DNA of 41,117 bases from Alteromonadaceae bacterium BrNp21-10 (lineage in GTDB: Bacteria; Pseudomonadota; Gammaproteobacteria; Enterobacterales; Alteromonadaceae), in the NCBI GenBank assembly GCA_030418115.1, contig JAUHQD010000023.1, forward strand, positions 1 to 41,117. The letters run 5' to 3'. The notes beneath the pieces are model-generated. The model was not told the origin of the DNA. It saw nothing but the letters and a program-made list of their open reading frames with translations, and ran no database searches. Positions 27,070 to 35,366 of this stretch are shown piece after piece. Every line of letters begins with the position of its first letter. The stretch's first letter is position 1. The position numbers and the translations under genes are program-made.

Positions 27070-28374
27070 ATGCTTCAAGCTATAAAATCCCTATGTAAAG
27101 TACTGATGATTAGCACAATATCTTTATTGCTGCTGCTATTGATTATGTTAGTGTTAATGACTGACAGTCAGTCCAATATACAAGTAACAGATCAACAACA
27201 AATTGAACAAGCGGATTCATTAGAGGCGTTAATCGACTGGGCGGTGCATATTCGCCGTTATGCCTTTTATCAACAAAACGTTGTCGTTAACAATGCACAA
27301 TTAAGCGCCTTGGCCGGGCTTGCCCAACGTGCCATACCTGCTATCAGTGCCAAGGCGCTAATAAATAACAACAAGGGCCACTTTAGCTTGTCTTACCGCT
27401 TAACTCACTTTGGTCTACCACGTTATATCAACCTCGAATTGACCTTGGTAGCGGCAGATAAAATACAACTGACACAGGTTAAATTAGGCAGTTTTAACTT
27501 ACCTAGTGACTTAGCCTTCAACACCGTATTAAAAGCAGTTAACTGGTATGTTGGCGGGGATCTTGTTGAACAATTAAATCAGCGCATTATCAATGTCGAT
27601 GTGGCAAACCAGGCTTTGAACATTTCATTGTTACCTATTAATGATTTGTTAGCCCAAGCGAAAAGTATTCAACGAGATTTAAGCGACGAAGAAATCTCAT
27701 TTCAAAATGACATTATGTATTATCTGAAGGTGTTGAAATTAATTGACATCGCTAGTGAAGCTGAACTAAACACCGACGTATCCGCGGCGCACTACATTAC
27801 TCCTTTATTCGCTGAAGTGTCAGCTCGCGCTATTGACGGCGAGCATCAAGTACAAAACAAGGCAGCCATTATTGCTTTAGCCACATTTAGTGGTAGTCGT
27901 CATTTTGGGCGGATCGTCGGTAATCTCGATCCCAAATGGATATCTGCAAACCAAGCACAACATCGCCTAATTTTAGCTGGCAGACGTGACCTTTATTTAC
28001 ATTTCATTTTCTCGGCGGCCATTGAAGTACTGGCACAAAAAGGAATTTCTATCGCCATTGGTGAATTTAAAGAATTACTCGACCGTGGTGACAACGGCAG
28101 TGGTTTTAGCTTCGCCGATTTGGCGGCAGACATGACAGGTATTACACTGGCGCAGCAAGCCATGTCAGAGGAAGCAAAATACGTTAGTCAAGGTTTAGCC
28201 AGTAGCTCATCAGAGAAACACTTTTTCCCCGCTATCTTTGATCTGCCTGAAGGACTATATAAATCGGAATTTGGTGAGAAAATTGGTCAAATTGACAGTC
28301 CTATTTACCAGCAATATCGTTTAACTATTCACCAACGCATTCAGCAGTTACCACTATTTAATAGTCTAAATTAA
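27070..28374 (+). CDS. Membrane-anchored protein of unknown function
   Basis: A 434-residue protein with one strongly hydrophobic N-terminal helix (about 8-30, rich in Leu), so it is anchored in the inner membrane with its bulk outside. Residues about 60-205 (HFSLSYRLTHFGLPRYINLELTL, IQLTQVKLGSFNLPSDLA) are beta-rich and reminiscent of lipid-binding periplasmic folds; the rest is helical. I do not recognise a family, but the sequence is of ordinary composition and the frame is long. The region AATFSGSRHFGRIVG followed by RRDLYLHFIFSAAIEVLAQ resembles a small domain but no catalytic motif stands out. Divergent from the TonB receptor and just upstream of zur. Confidence 0.8.
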   Translation: MLQAIKSLCKVLMISTISLLLLLLIMLVLMTDSQSNIQVTDQQQIEQADSLEALIDWAVHIRRYAFYQQNVVVNNAQLSALAGLAQRAIPAISAKALINNNKGHFSLSYRLTHFGLPRYINLELTLVAADKIQLTQVKLGSFNLPSDLAFNTVLKAVNWYVGGDLVEQLNQRIINVDVANQALNISLLPINDLLAQAKSIQRDLSDEEISFQNDIMYYLKVLKLIDIASEAELNTDVSAAHYITPLFAEVSARAIDGEHQVQNKAAIIALATFSGSRHFGRIVGNLDPKWISANQAQHRLILAGRRDLYLHFIFSAAIEVLAQKGISIAIGEFKELLDRGDNGSGFSFADLAADMTGITLAQQAMSEEAKYVSQGLASSSSEKHFFPAIFDLPEGLYKSEFGEKIGQIDSPIYQQYRLTIHQRIQQLPLFNSLN

Positions 28375-28454
28375 GCCTGCATAATCAACATGATAAATTA
28401 CAAAAGACAATCATCTACTTTTGTAAAAGCTATGTTAGACTTTGCCGACAACAA

Positions 28455-28460
28455 TATAAT
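28455..28460 (+). promoter_or_regulatory. Candidate zur -10 element
   Basis: A perfect TATAAT lies 11 bases before the preferred zur ATG at 28471, so transcription would start about at the initiation codon (leaderless or nearly so). No good -35 is seen at 16-18 bases. Confidence 0.35.
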
Positions 28461-28470
28461 AAATTCAGTT

Positions 28471-28902
28471 ATGACAACACAATCATCTGTACTAAAAGCA
28501 CGACGTTATTGTGAAGACAAAGGCGCTCGCTTCACTTTATTAAGAGAAAAGGTCTACACCCTACTCATTGATCGCAATGGCGCGATGGGTGCCTATGAAT
28601 TATTAGACGAACTCAAAAAAACTGAAGACTCCGCAAAACCCGCCACGATTTATCGGGCATTGGATTTTTTGCTGGAATTTGATCTGGTACATCGCATTGA
28701 ATCCAGTAATGCCTTTGTTGCCTGTCATCACTTCGGTTGCAATCACCCAGTACAATTTTTAATTTGTGAATCCTGTGGTGATGTACAAGAAATACAGTCA
28801 GCCGGTATGCAAGCGACATTGGACAAACAAGCAGAGACCCATGGATTCAAGGTAAAAACCCAAACTATTGAAGCCCACGGAATTTGCAAAAACTGTCAAT
28901 AA
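28471..28902 (+). CDS. zur: Fur-family zinc uptake regulator Zur
   Basis: A 143-residue Fur-family repressor. The winged helix contains YELLDELKKTEDSAKPATIYRALDFLLE, close to E. coli Zur (DLLREAEPQAKPPTVYRALDFLLE). The structural zinc site CESC and the C-terminal CKNC are present, with VHRIESSNAFVACHH and EAHGICKNC. It represses zinc importers when zinc is replete. Start 28471 (MTTQSSVL) aligns with E. coli Zur; the frame is open back to an ATG at 28390, but that 27-residue extension is not family-like. Neither start has a clear ribosome site. No zinc transporter lies nearby. Confidence 0.9.
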   Translation: MTTQSSVLKARRYCEDKGARFTLLREKVYTLLIDRNGAMGAYELLDELKKTEDSAKPATIYRALDFLLEFDLVHRIESSNAFVACHHFGCNHPVQFLICESCGDVQEIQSAGMQATLDKQAETHGFKVKTQTIEAHGICKNCQ

Positions 28903-28935
28903 AATCCAACACTTATTTCAAGAGAGCCCATAATC

Positions 28936-29400
28936 ATGAATGTGGAATTTATTAATCCATTTATTAAAGCATTACTCAATGTCCTTACCACCATGGCGCA
29001 AACCACCGTCACTGCCGGCAAACCAAAGCTTAAAAATGACGCTATATCCAAGGGTGATGTTTCCGGCATTATCGGCATGATAGGTCCGAAAATAAAAGGC
29101 TCATTCTCTATTTCTTTCGACGAATCTTTAGCACTAACTATCATGCAACGTATGTTAGGCGAACGGCCTGATACATTAAACGAAGAAGTAGCCGATATGG
29201 TGGGGGAGATTACTAATATGGTCACCGGCGGTGCTAAAATGGAACTCGATGAACAGGGATATGAGTTTGATATGGCGACACCAGCCATAGTAACAGGCCC
29301 AAATCACACCATAGTGCACCAAGTCAGTGGACCGAAATTAGTGATTACTTTCACTAGCCCTGAAGGTAATGTGCACCTTGAAATTTGTTTCGATAAATAG
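28936..29400 (+). CDS. cheX: CheX-family chemotaxis phosphatase-like protein
   Basis: A 154-residue CheC/CheX/FliY-type protein. The signature helix [18 protein letters not shown] (about 87-104) carries the Glu and Asn that dephosphorylate CheY-P in the family. The N-terminal [16 protein letters not shown] and the [22 protein letters not shown] segment also fit. No che genes are near. It begins after TTCAAGAGAG and is followed two bases later by yjbQ, so these two are co-transcribed. The orphan location leaves its response-regulator partner unknown. Confidence 0.88.
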   Translation: MNVEFINPFIKALLNVLTTMAQTTVTAGKPKLKNDAISKGDVSGIIGMIGPKIKGSFSISFDESLALTIMQRMLGERPDTLNEEVADMVGEITNMVTGGAKMELDEQGYEFDMATPAIVTGPNHTIVHQVSGPKLVITFTSPEGNVHLEICFDK

Positions 29401-29402
29401 TC

Positions 29403-29828
29403 ATGTGGCAACAATACACCATTACTTTACCGCCCAAAGCTCGTGGCAGTCACCTAGTCACAGATGAAATAATGAGGCAATTAACTGATATTAAGCAAGT
29501 TAGCATAGGTTTAGCTCATTTTTTTCTGTGTCATACCAGTGCCAGTCTCAGCATCAATGAAAATGCTGACCCCACAGTACGCAAAGACTTAGATGCCTAT
29601 ATAAATCGCCTAGTACCTGAGAACGAAGCTTATTTTCAACACACCTATGAAGGGCCAGATGATATGCCGGCGCATATTAAAACGAGCTTGTTAGGCAATA
29701 GCCTGAGTATTCCCATTACTAATGGCCGATTGGCATTAGGTACCTGGCAAGGTATTTACCTATGTGAGCATCGTAATCATGGTGGTCACCGGCGTTTAGT
29801 GGTTACTTTACAAGGTGAAGTAAACTAA
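29403..29828 (+). CDS. yjbQ: YjbQ family protein (UPF0047)
   Basis: A 141-residue protein of the UPF0047/YjbQ family, full length. Seen: [22 protein letters not shown] (about 37-58), [14 protein letters not shown] and [22 protein letters not shown], the conserved His-rich probable metal site. Some members have reported weak thiamine phosphate synthase activity; the physiological role is not settled. The ATG lies two bases after the cheX stop, so translation is probably coupled. Confidence 0.93.
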   Translation: MWQQYTITLPPKARGSHLVTDEIMRQLTDIKQVSIGLAHFFLCHTSASLSINENADPTVRKDLDAYINRLVPENEAYFQHTYEGPDDMPAHIKTSLLGNSLSIPITNGRLALGTWQGIYLCEHRNHGGHRRLVVTLQGEVN

Positions 29829-29868
29829 GCCACTAGTACGTTTGAATAAAAGCAATACTTTCTTCTGT

Positions 29869-30378
29869 TCAAAAGTGAAGCTGTAAGCCTGATGGTGCAA
29901 TGTCAATATCTTGCGGTAATAACGGCAAAAAATCCGTACTCAATTGATTAAAGTCAATGAGTACCACCACAGGTAAACTTTGACCAATTAGCCCTTTAAC
30001 ATGCTCAAATGCCTCATTTGACGCCAATAGTGTGTTCTCAATAAGCTGTAAATCAATTAACTTCGGTTTTTTAATATGCAGCTCTTTATTATCACGATCG
30101 AAGTCTATTTCACCTTCTATAGTGCAACTTGCCAATAACATCTTCCCTTGATATTGCGTTTTTACATTCACCCGTACCTGAATCAATTGACCCTGTGCGT
30201 TCAAATCAATCACCGGTTGTGACAAGGTAACCTTAGAGTCCATATACGACTCCGTAATTGGAAAGCGCAACATCACCAAATCGTTCACTTGTTTTTCGGA
30301 TAAGGTGATAACTAGCGCGTGGCTAGAATAGCTTATTAACAAACCGACAAACGCTATTACAGACCATAATTTTTTCAC
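29869..30378 (-). CDS. DUF1439 (YceB-like) exported protein
   Basis: A 169-residue protein with signal peptide about 1-22 (MKKLWSVIAFVGLLISYSSHA) and a DUF1439-like domain: ITLSEKQVNDLVMLRFPI, then beta-rich VTLSQPVIDLNAQGQLIQV and HIKKPKLIDLQLIEN. E. coli YceB is a lipoprotein of this family; here no lipobox Cys is seen, so it is probably soluble in the periplasm. A GTG at 30378 is chosen because AAAGG lies 7-8 bases before it; an in-frame ATG at 30384 is too close to that site, and the frame extends to 30456 without family-like sequence. It follows the ECF sigma gene by 77 bases. Confidence 0.75.
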   Translation of the reverse strand: MKKLWSVIAFVGLLISYSSHALVITLSEKQVNDLVMLRFPITESYMDSKVTLSQPVIDLNAQGQLIQVRVNVKTQYQGKMLLASCTIEGEIDFDRDNKELHIKKPKLIDLQLIENTLLASNEAFEHVKGLIGQSLPVVVLIDFNQLSTDFLPLLPQDIDIAPSGLQLHF

Positions 30379-30455
30379 ATGCATACCTTTATTTTTTATC
30401 CTGACAACTATTTTTACGCAGTAACACACCACACAAAAAAACCGATTAAAATACA

Positions 30456-31028
30456 CTACCTATCCTCTAAATTAGCCATTTTTTGTAGTGCCCGCTTATA
30501 ACGCATTTTTACTGTGCTTAGCTTTTGTTCAATAATGTCGGCAATTTCAGCAAATTCCAGATCTCCGGCAATTCGAAAAACCACAATAGTTCTGTCCTCA
30601 AGACTCAATGTATCAAGCCATTGATTGGTTTTTCCTGAATATTCGCTATCCACCCCCTTAGCCTCATCAATAACATACGACGCTTCATCCATATCTACCA
30701 TATTCAGTTTCTTTTTCCGCAATCTATCCAACGACTGATTATGGGCAATACGATAAATCCAGGTCTTAAAGCTCGAACGCTCAGCAAATGAAGACAAGCT
30801 ATTAAAAACGTTTAACATCGTGTCACTTACTGCGTCTTCCGCCTCTTCCAGGGAATTTAAATAACGAAAACATATCTGAATCAGCTGCCTATGATAACGA
30901 TGAAACAACACTTCATAAGCGCTTGTAACATAAGGTAACTGCAAATTTGCAATCCGTACCAATTCGTTATCGCTAAGCAACAATAACTTATCAGAGACAC
31001 GACCTACGTCGTGCCTATTGATATCCAT
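30456..31028 (-). CDS. ECF-type RNA polymerase sigma factor
   Basis: A 190-residue group IV sigma factor. Region 2 (about 40-108) includes LIQICFRYLNSLEEAEDAVSDTMLNVF and FKTWIYRIAHNQSLDRLRKKK; region 4 (about 132-186) includes LSLEDRTIVVFRIAGDLEFAEIADII and STVKMRYKRALQKM. It directs polymerase to a stress regulon, probably of the cell envelope, judging from its neighbours. No anti-sigma with a zinc-binding HXXXCXXC motif is adjacent; the 87-residue membrane protein of the cluster is a possible substitute. It lies 27 bases after the MscS gene. Confidence 0.92.
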   Translation of the reverse strand: MDINRHDVGRVSDKLLLLSDNELVRIANLQLPYVTSAYEVLFHRYHRQLIQICFRYLNSLEEAEDAVSDTMLNVFNSLSSFAERSSFKTWIYRIAHNQSLDRLRKKKLNMVDMDEASYVIDEAKGVDSEYSGKTNQWLDTLSLEDRTIVVFRIAGDLEFAEIADIIEQKLSTVKMRYKRALQKMANLEDR

Positions 31029-31055
31029 AGGTTTTCGCCAAATTTGTTTTGCAGA

Positions 31056-31892
31056 TTAGTCCGATAAATTTACAAATTTAAACTTGCTGGTTAACAAATC
31101 TTGATTGGGGATCGACAACCGTTGCCCTTTCTCATTTTCAATAATAGTATTAACGGTAGTAACAGCGACGACATTGCCTTTAAAGCCATCAATTTCAATT
31201 TCATCACCGGGCAATAATTGCTCTCTGGCATAAATACCAGACACTATACTGTTAGCAATATTTTTACTGCCTAAGCCCAGTGCAATGGCTAAGGCCACAC
31301 CTAAACTCGCAATCATCACCGTAAAAATCATATTAAGTAACTCGGTTTCGAGTTCTAATTGACCAATAACTAATGAAAACGTGATAAATAACACCAGCGT
31401 TTGTAGCACCCTCCCCACTGATGCCGCGTACTCGACCCCTAGACTATCCAATGAAGCCTGCACTTGCAGTCGGCCAGTTTTAGCAATAAACAAACCAATA
31501 AGGGTGATCAATAATGCTCCGAAAACCTTGGGTAAATACAAAACAAATTCATCAAGAATGGTAGAGAATCGATCCAGCCCCAATGTATCTGCAGCAACCA
31601 CTAAAATAATCAGAATAAAGAAAGCATGAAGAGTTTTACCAATAAAAAATGATGGGCTGGATTTTATCCCTAGTTTTTCAAAACCTTGGGTGATCCCTAA
31701 TTTGCCACATAAGCCGTTAAAGCCTAGTTTTTCAATAATTTGGGCAACACCTTTAGTAATAATTTTAGATATAAATAAACCGGCAATAATAATAATGATC
31801 GCCGCCAATAAGTAAGGTAAAAAATTGGCAATTTTCCCCCAAAAAAGCATTAGGGCATGACTCAAGGACTGAGCCCAAGTATCTAAATTCAT
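31056..31892 (-). CDS. MscS-related mechanosensitive channel (conserved TM-helix type)
   Basis: A 278-residue membrane protein. Helices at about 18-45, 85-105, 118-140 and 160-215; the last ones carry the small-residue pore sequence ASLGVALAIALGLGSKNIANSIVSG typical of MscS-like pores, followed by the beta domain LLPGDEIEIDGFKGNVVAVTTVNTII and RLSIPNQDLLTSK. The N-terminal repeats FLPYLLAAIIIIIAG and YLPKVFGALLITLIGLF are of the conserved TM-helix (PF05552) type. It would release solutes under membrane tension. Third gene of a five-gene minus-strand cluster; GGAAAATT precedes its ATG. Confidence 0.88.
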   Translation of the reverse strand: MNLDTWAQSLSHALMLFWGKIANFLPYLLAAIIIIIAGLFISKIITKGVAQIIEKLGFNGLCGKLGITQGFEKLGIKSSPSFFIGKTLHAFFILIILVVAADTLGLDRFSTILDEFVLYLPKVFGALLITLIGLFIAKTGRLQVQASLDSLGVEYAASVGRVLQTLVLFITFSLVIGQLELETELLNMIFTVMIASLGVALAIALGLGSKNIANSIVSGIYAREQLLPGDEIEIDGFKGNVVAVTTVNTIIENEKGQRLSIPNQDLLTSKFKFVNLSD

Positions 31893-31909
31893 TGTAATTT
31901 TCCTTACTT

Positions 31910-32173
31910 TTAAGGTTTAAGTTTATTTTTAGAAAGGGGCGCAGTAGAGCGGGGCTGACTTTTATGTGAATCAAAGCGACGCTTTGCCGAATATGCAGAG
32001 GCACCGAAGCCTAATAAAATGACCCACGCCCAACCAACAAATAAACTCACCACATCTTTAACTGCAGTAACTTGAAACGATTTATTAAGCACCTTTCTAA
32101 GTGCTAACTGCGGGTCAACATCAGGGGTTGTTTCTCTCCAAATGCTCTTGATTTTGTCTTCTTGCGTGTCCAC
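31910..32173 (-). CDS. Small single-span membrane protein, possible anti-sigma
   Basis: An 87-residue protein starting with GTG after a strong GGAGGA site. The N-terminal DKIKSIWRETTPDVDPQLALRKVL is cytoplasmic and helical; one membrane helix follows (about 40-60, VVSLFVGWAWVILLGFGASA); the tail is basic and low-complexity. Short proteins with an IKxxW...VDxxLAL-type head and one helix occur beside ECF sigma genes and could bind the sigma factor, but here the order is protein, channel, sigma, and this role is only inference. Gap to the channel gene is 17 bases. Confidence 0.72.
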   Translation of the reverse strand: MDTQEDKIKSIWRETTPDVDPQLALRKVLNKSFQVTAVKDVVSLFVGWAWVILLGFGASAYSAKRRFDSHKSQPRSTAPLSKNKLKP

Positions 32174-32231
32174 TTTGTCCTCCAGAAGCTAGGCGCATTA
32201 TCACAACATCGTGACAATGCGCTTGCTTTGA

Positions 32232-33776
32232 TTAATTAGCGACAGTATTCACAATAAGTACTTCAACGCGTCTATTTTCGGCGCGACCTGGAATGGTTTC
32301 ATTTGATGCAACAGGTTTGTCTTTACCAAAACCATTGGCTTCAACCAGCTCCGCAGGGATCAGTCCGACTTGAACCAGAAAACTCGCCACGGTATTCGCA
32401 CGAGCAATAGACAATTGCAGATTCAATTCTTCACTACCGGTATTGTCAGTGTGACCTGACACCACCACTCGCGCATTAGGAAAACGCTTAATCGCATCAA
32501 TGATCTTATTCAGTAACACAAAGTTACTCGACTCAATTTCACTACTACCGGGTTTGAATGCAAAGCCCTGTGCGCGGATCAAAACGTTATCTAATTGTCT
32601 ATATACTGTTGCTTCATTTTCCGAAAACATGGATTGCACTTTAGCAAATCGCGCTGCATCAGAACGTTTTTGAGCCTGCTCTTGCTCAAGGGCTAAATTA
32701 GCCTCCAACACTGCCTGCTCTTTATCTCGTTGCAATGATAACAACGCTTGCTCTTTGTCTTGCTGTAAAGACAATATAGCTTGCTGATTGTCACGAGTCA
32801 GAGCCTGTTCTCTAGATTCTGATTGCTGCTGAAATGTTAACAATTGCTGATTAGCGGTATCTAAACTGCTTTGCAACAATTGGCGTTCATTAACTATCTT
32901 CGCGATAGCATTGCTTAGACCGTTAACCACTTCTTTATTCGGCTGATTAAAGCCAACATCGGTATTAATGGGTGAGACGAGCTTACTGACCTGATCTTGA
33001 TACCATAATATTTTCTGCTCTTCGTCGAACTTAGCATTATCAAAAGAGCGAACAAGTTCAACAATGCCGTTGGCACGTTGTACTAACCAAATTGCACGTT
33101 GGGAATGAACATTAGCCTTTTGCGTATCATCACGATTAGCTTCTAAGGTGGCTAACGCCAAACCGTACTCATCGTCCGCCATCGCAATAGTTCGAGGTGC
33201 AACATCATCAATGTCTTTCTTCTTAGCCTCTGCAATGGCTTTTTCGGCTACACTCAACATATTGGCCTTTAATGCATTTAACTCAATATCCAGATATTGA
33301 TTACGTAACGCATTAATATCACGTTTGGCTTTATCAGTTTCACCCACCTCTAATAAGGCTAAAACATTCGTAAGTTCTGATTCGGCTCGATTAAATTCAT
33401 TACTCGCCACTTGACTAGCATTAACCTTGATTGCCTTATCTCTGGCGCTCAATACATCTTCAAATACATACTGTGCTTTTTCAGCTTGCTTCTGCGCCGC
33501 ACCAATACGTGCCAACACTTTATTGGCCGTAGATACTGCTTCCGGTTTACCTGCTTTCGCTTGCTTTAATGCTTGTTGATAATCATCACTGGCCTGTGCC
33601 ATTTGACTTGGTGAGTACCAATCAAGGCGACTTTCCTGAGCTTGTTGCAACTGTGTTTTAGCTTGAGATAAGACGGGTATTTTTTGCAAGGCATCGGTAT
33701 CAGTTAGCCCTTTTTGCGATGCACAACCGCTAATTGCAGCGACTAACAACAGGGCTAATGTAAATTTTACTCTCAT
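32232..33776 (-). CDS. OmpA-like peptidoglycan-binding lipoprotein with DUF4398-like region
   Basis: A 514-residue lipoprotein: lipobox AISGC (Cys18), helical DUF4398-like repeats (about 35-240), a long coiled coil (about 285-375) with a three-fold 11-residue repeat at 332-364, and a C-terminal OmpA domain (about 395-510; VVVSGHTDNTGSEELNLQLSIARANTV and GRAENRRVEVLIV, with the peptidoglycan-contacting Asp and Arg). It would tether an envelope layer to the cell wall through a helical stalk. First gene of a five-gene cluster with a membrane protein, MscS channel, ECF sigma and DUF1439 protein; the 58-base gap to the next gene is compatible with co-transcription. Confidence 0.9.
   Translation of the reverse strand: MRVKFTLALLLVAAISGCASQKGLTDTDALQKIPVLSQAKTQLQQAQESRLDWYSPSQMAQASDDYQQALKQAKAGKPEAVSTANKVLARIGAAQKQAEKAQYVFEDVLSARDKAIKVNASQVASNEFNRAESELTNVLALLEVGETDKAKRDINALRNQYLDIELNALKANMLSVAEKAIAEAKKKDIDDVAPRTIAMADDEYGLALATLEANRDDTQKANVHSQRAIWLVQRANGIVELVRSFDNAKFDEEQKILWYQDQVSKLVSPINTDVGFNQPNKEVVNGLSNAIAKIVNERQLLQSSLDTANQQLLTFQQQSESREQALTRDNQQAILSLQQDKEQALLSLQRDKEQAVLEANLALEQEQAQKRSDAARFAKVQSMFSENEATVYRQLDNVLIRAQGFAFKPGSSEIESSNFVLLNKIIDAIKRFPNARVVVSGHTDNTGSEELNLQLSIARANTVASFLVQVGLIPAELVEANGFGKDKPVASNETIPGRAENRRVEVLIVNTVAN
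32685..32783 (-). repeat. Three 33-bp in-frame repeats (11-residue coiled-coil units)
   Basis: Residues 332-364 of the OmpA-like lipoprotein read as three units, QAILSLQQDKE, QALLSLQRDKE and QAVLEANLALE. The first two are nearly identical; the third is diverged. An 11-residue period suits a right-handed coiled coil and could vary in copy number by slippage. Confidence 0.8.
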
Positions 33777-34009
33777 AATATATATTCCCTTAAAATAAAT
33801 TGTGATTTCTGTTACTCCTTAAGTGTAGACGGCATCAAAAGTAGTAAAGTCACAATTTATTTCAAAGTTCATTCTTTTAATCTAAGCAACAGGTAAGTGC
33901 GACACCGCGACAAAAAGCATATCGCCCCCCTATTCTTTATCCTTACAACCGTTGCCTGAAAGGATTGATGACTATTTAAGAACGCTGTTTAAGGTAATTT
34001 TAGGCACAA

Positions 34010-34034
34010 AAAAGCCAGTAATAAACTGGCTTTT
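34010..34034. terminator. DUF481 gene terminator
   Basis: AAAAGCCAGT (34010-34019), loop AATAA and ACTGGCTTTT (34025-34034). The minus strand continues to six T residues (TTTTTTGTG), so it works best for the minus-strand DUF481 gene ending at 34057. Confidence 0.88.
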
Positions 34035-34056
34035 GGGTTACACGATAAGAGTGTTT

Positions 34057-34809
34057 TTAGAAAAAAGTATAAACCAAAGTCACTGCAGTTTGTGTATCCA
34101 AGTTCTTCTTATCTTCGGCCACTTCAGTGTTATGGTTAAGCAAGAACGACACTTTCATTGCTAATGAACCATTAATTTTCGCCGTTAATGACGTTTCAGA
34201 TTTTGACTTAGTATTTTCGGCACCGACTTCTGTACTAATAAGCTGACGGAAGGTCGAAGTATCTGAGATTTTCCATTTGTAATCCATGGCGCCACGAAGA
34301 ATGAAACCGCTGGCATCTTCACCCGTTTCCTTCTTCGCGAAAGAATAACCCGGACCAATACTATAGCTAAAGCTACTGATTTTCTCTTTCCATAACTGAT
34401 GATCCCAACCCGCAGCCAGTGTGGATTGATAATCAAAGCCGCTAAAGCGATCATTTTCATAAGAGCCAAATAAGAACAAACGGTAATCAGGATTATTTAG
34501 CTTGTAATTACCCTGACCAGAAAAGAATATTTTTTGCGCAGTGGTTTGACTCGTTTGTTCCTCGTCACCCTCAACCTCAACTTCATCTTGCTTATAAAAT
34601 GCTTCAAGGACGAAGTCATTACTCCACATTTCCAACTCTTGATGAGCATTAATTTTCCCTTTAGCAGACTTGGTTTTAGTGTTACCAGAGGTAATGATTA
34701 AACCAAACTCACCGTCCATGCTAAATTCTTTTTCTTCTCCCTTGGCGTTATCCGCTAGGGCAAAAAAAGGCGTAGAAATAGCTAATAATGCGATAAGCAT
34801 TTTTCTCAT
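34057..34809 (-). CDS. DUF481 family outer membrane protein
   Basis: A 250-residue protein with a signal peptide (about 1-20, ...TPFFALA-DN) and a DUF481 beta-barrel: GEFGLIITSGNTKTKSAKGKINAH, then repeated amphipathic strands to a C-terminal VTLVYTFF ending in Phe. Members (E. coli YdiY, salt-induced proteins of Vibrio) are outer membrane proteins without a firm function. Start 34809 (MRKMLIAL) gives a normal signal peptide with AAGGA ten bases upstream; a longer frame to 34836 adds a charged leader that would spoil it. Single gene. Confidence 0.88.
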   Translation of the reverse strand: MRKMLIALLAISTPFFALADNAKGEEKEFSMDGEFGLIITSGNTKTKSAKGKINAHQELEMWSNDFVLEAFYKQDEVEVEGDEEQTSQTTAQKIFFSGQGNYKLNNPDYRLFLFGSYENDRFSGFDYQSTLAAGWDHQLWKEKISSFSYSIGPGYSFAKKETGEDASGFILRGAMDYKWKISDTSTFRQLISTEVGAENTKSKSETSLTAKINGSLAMKVSFLLNHNTEVAEDKKNLDTQTAVTLVYTFF

Positions 34810-34836
34810 GTGGTCTGCATCCTTTATGCTGTGCAA

Positions 34837-35366
34837 AAATAAAAGGCGGTATTATTGCCATTTTTTTTAATGAGGCAAGGCATTTAACCCCAAAATCGCT
34901 ATTTTTGCTTTATTACGCAAAGATTTCCACCCTAAATCACATTAATGTCACACACAGCGGAAAAATATTACAAACAAGCGATTAGATAACAGCCGTGCCC
35001 TTCCCCCTTATCATTATTGTTTATATTTCAGTGTAAAAAAGCCCCCCTTTGCAAAGGCCTATGACATTTAAGCTATATTCCAATAAAGCCACTGTTTACC
35101 GCTGCAACTAAATTTACATTAGCTTAACATTGTAGACATTGGTGAATTCGACGTTTATGCTGAGAACCACATCATCTGTGTCATGCAAGTAATTAAATTC
35201 TATGACAATTAATTTAGTCAATTTACTGCTTTTAGCGAGATGATATCGAGTCACTAATAATAACAATAATCAAAAATACGTGAAAACATCGAGTAATCGC
35301 TAACGCAATATAATACTCACACAATAAGCGCATTTTATCTGTCTATAACTAATAAGGCCCAAGTAC
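34837..35366. other. Long non-coding region before fbaA
   Basis: About 530 bases with no coding frame I can support. It holds a 12-bp perfect palindrome CCTTTGCAAAGG (35046-35057), directly next to a run of six C, and a TATAAT (35309-35314) 52 bases before the fbaA ATG that could be its -10, though no convincing -35 is present. The rest is AT-rich without obvious structure. Confidence 0.5.

Noticed and set aside
28896-29288. 130-codon minus-strand frame
   Set aside because: Antisense to cheX, whose family motifs are clear on the plus strand.
32640-32830. CRISPR-like short repeats
   Set aside because: The repeats are in frame within the OmpA-like gene and encode coiled-coil units; there are no spacers.
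35046-35057. CCTTTGCAAAGG palindrome as a terminator
   Set aside because: It is a gapless palindrome with no loop or T run and no gene ends there; it may be a regulator site at most.
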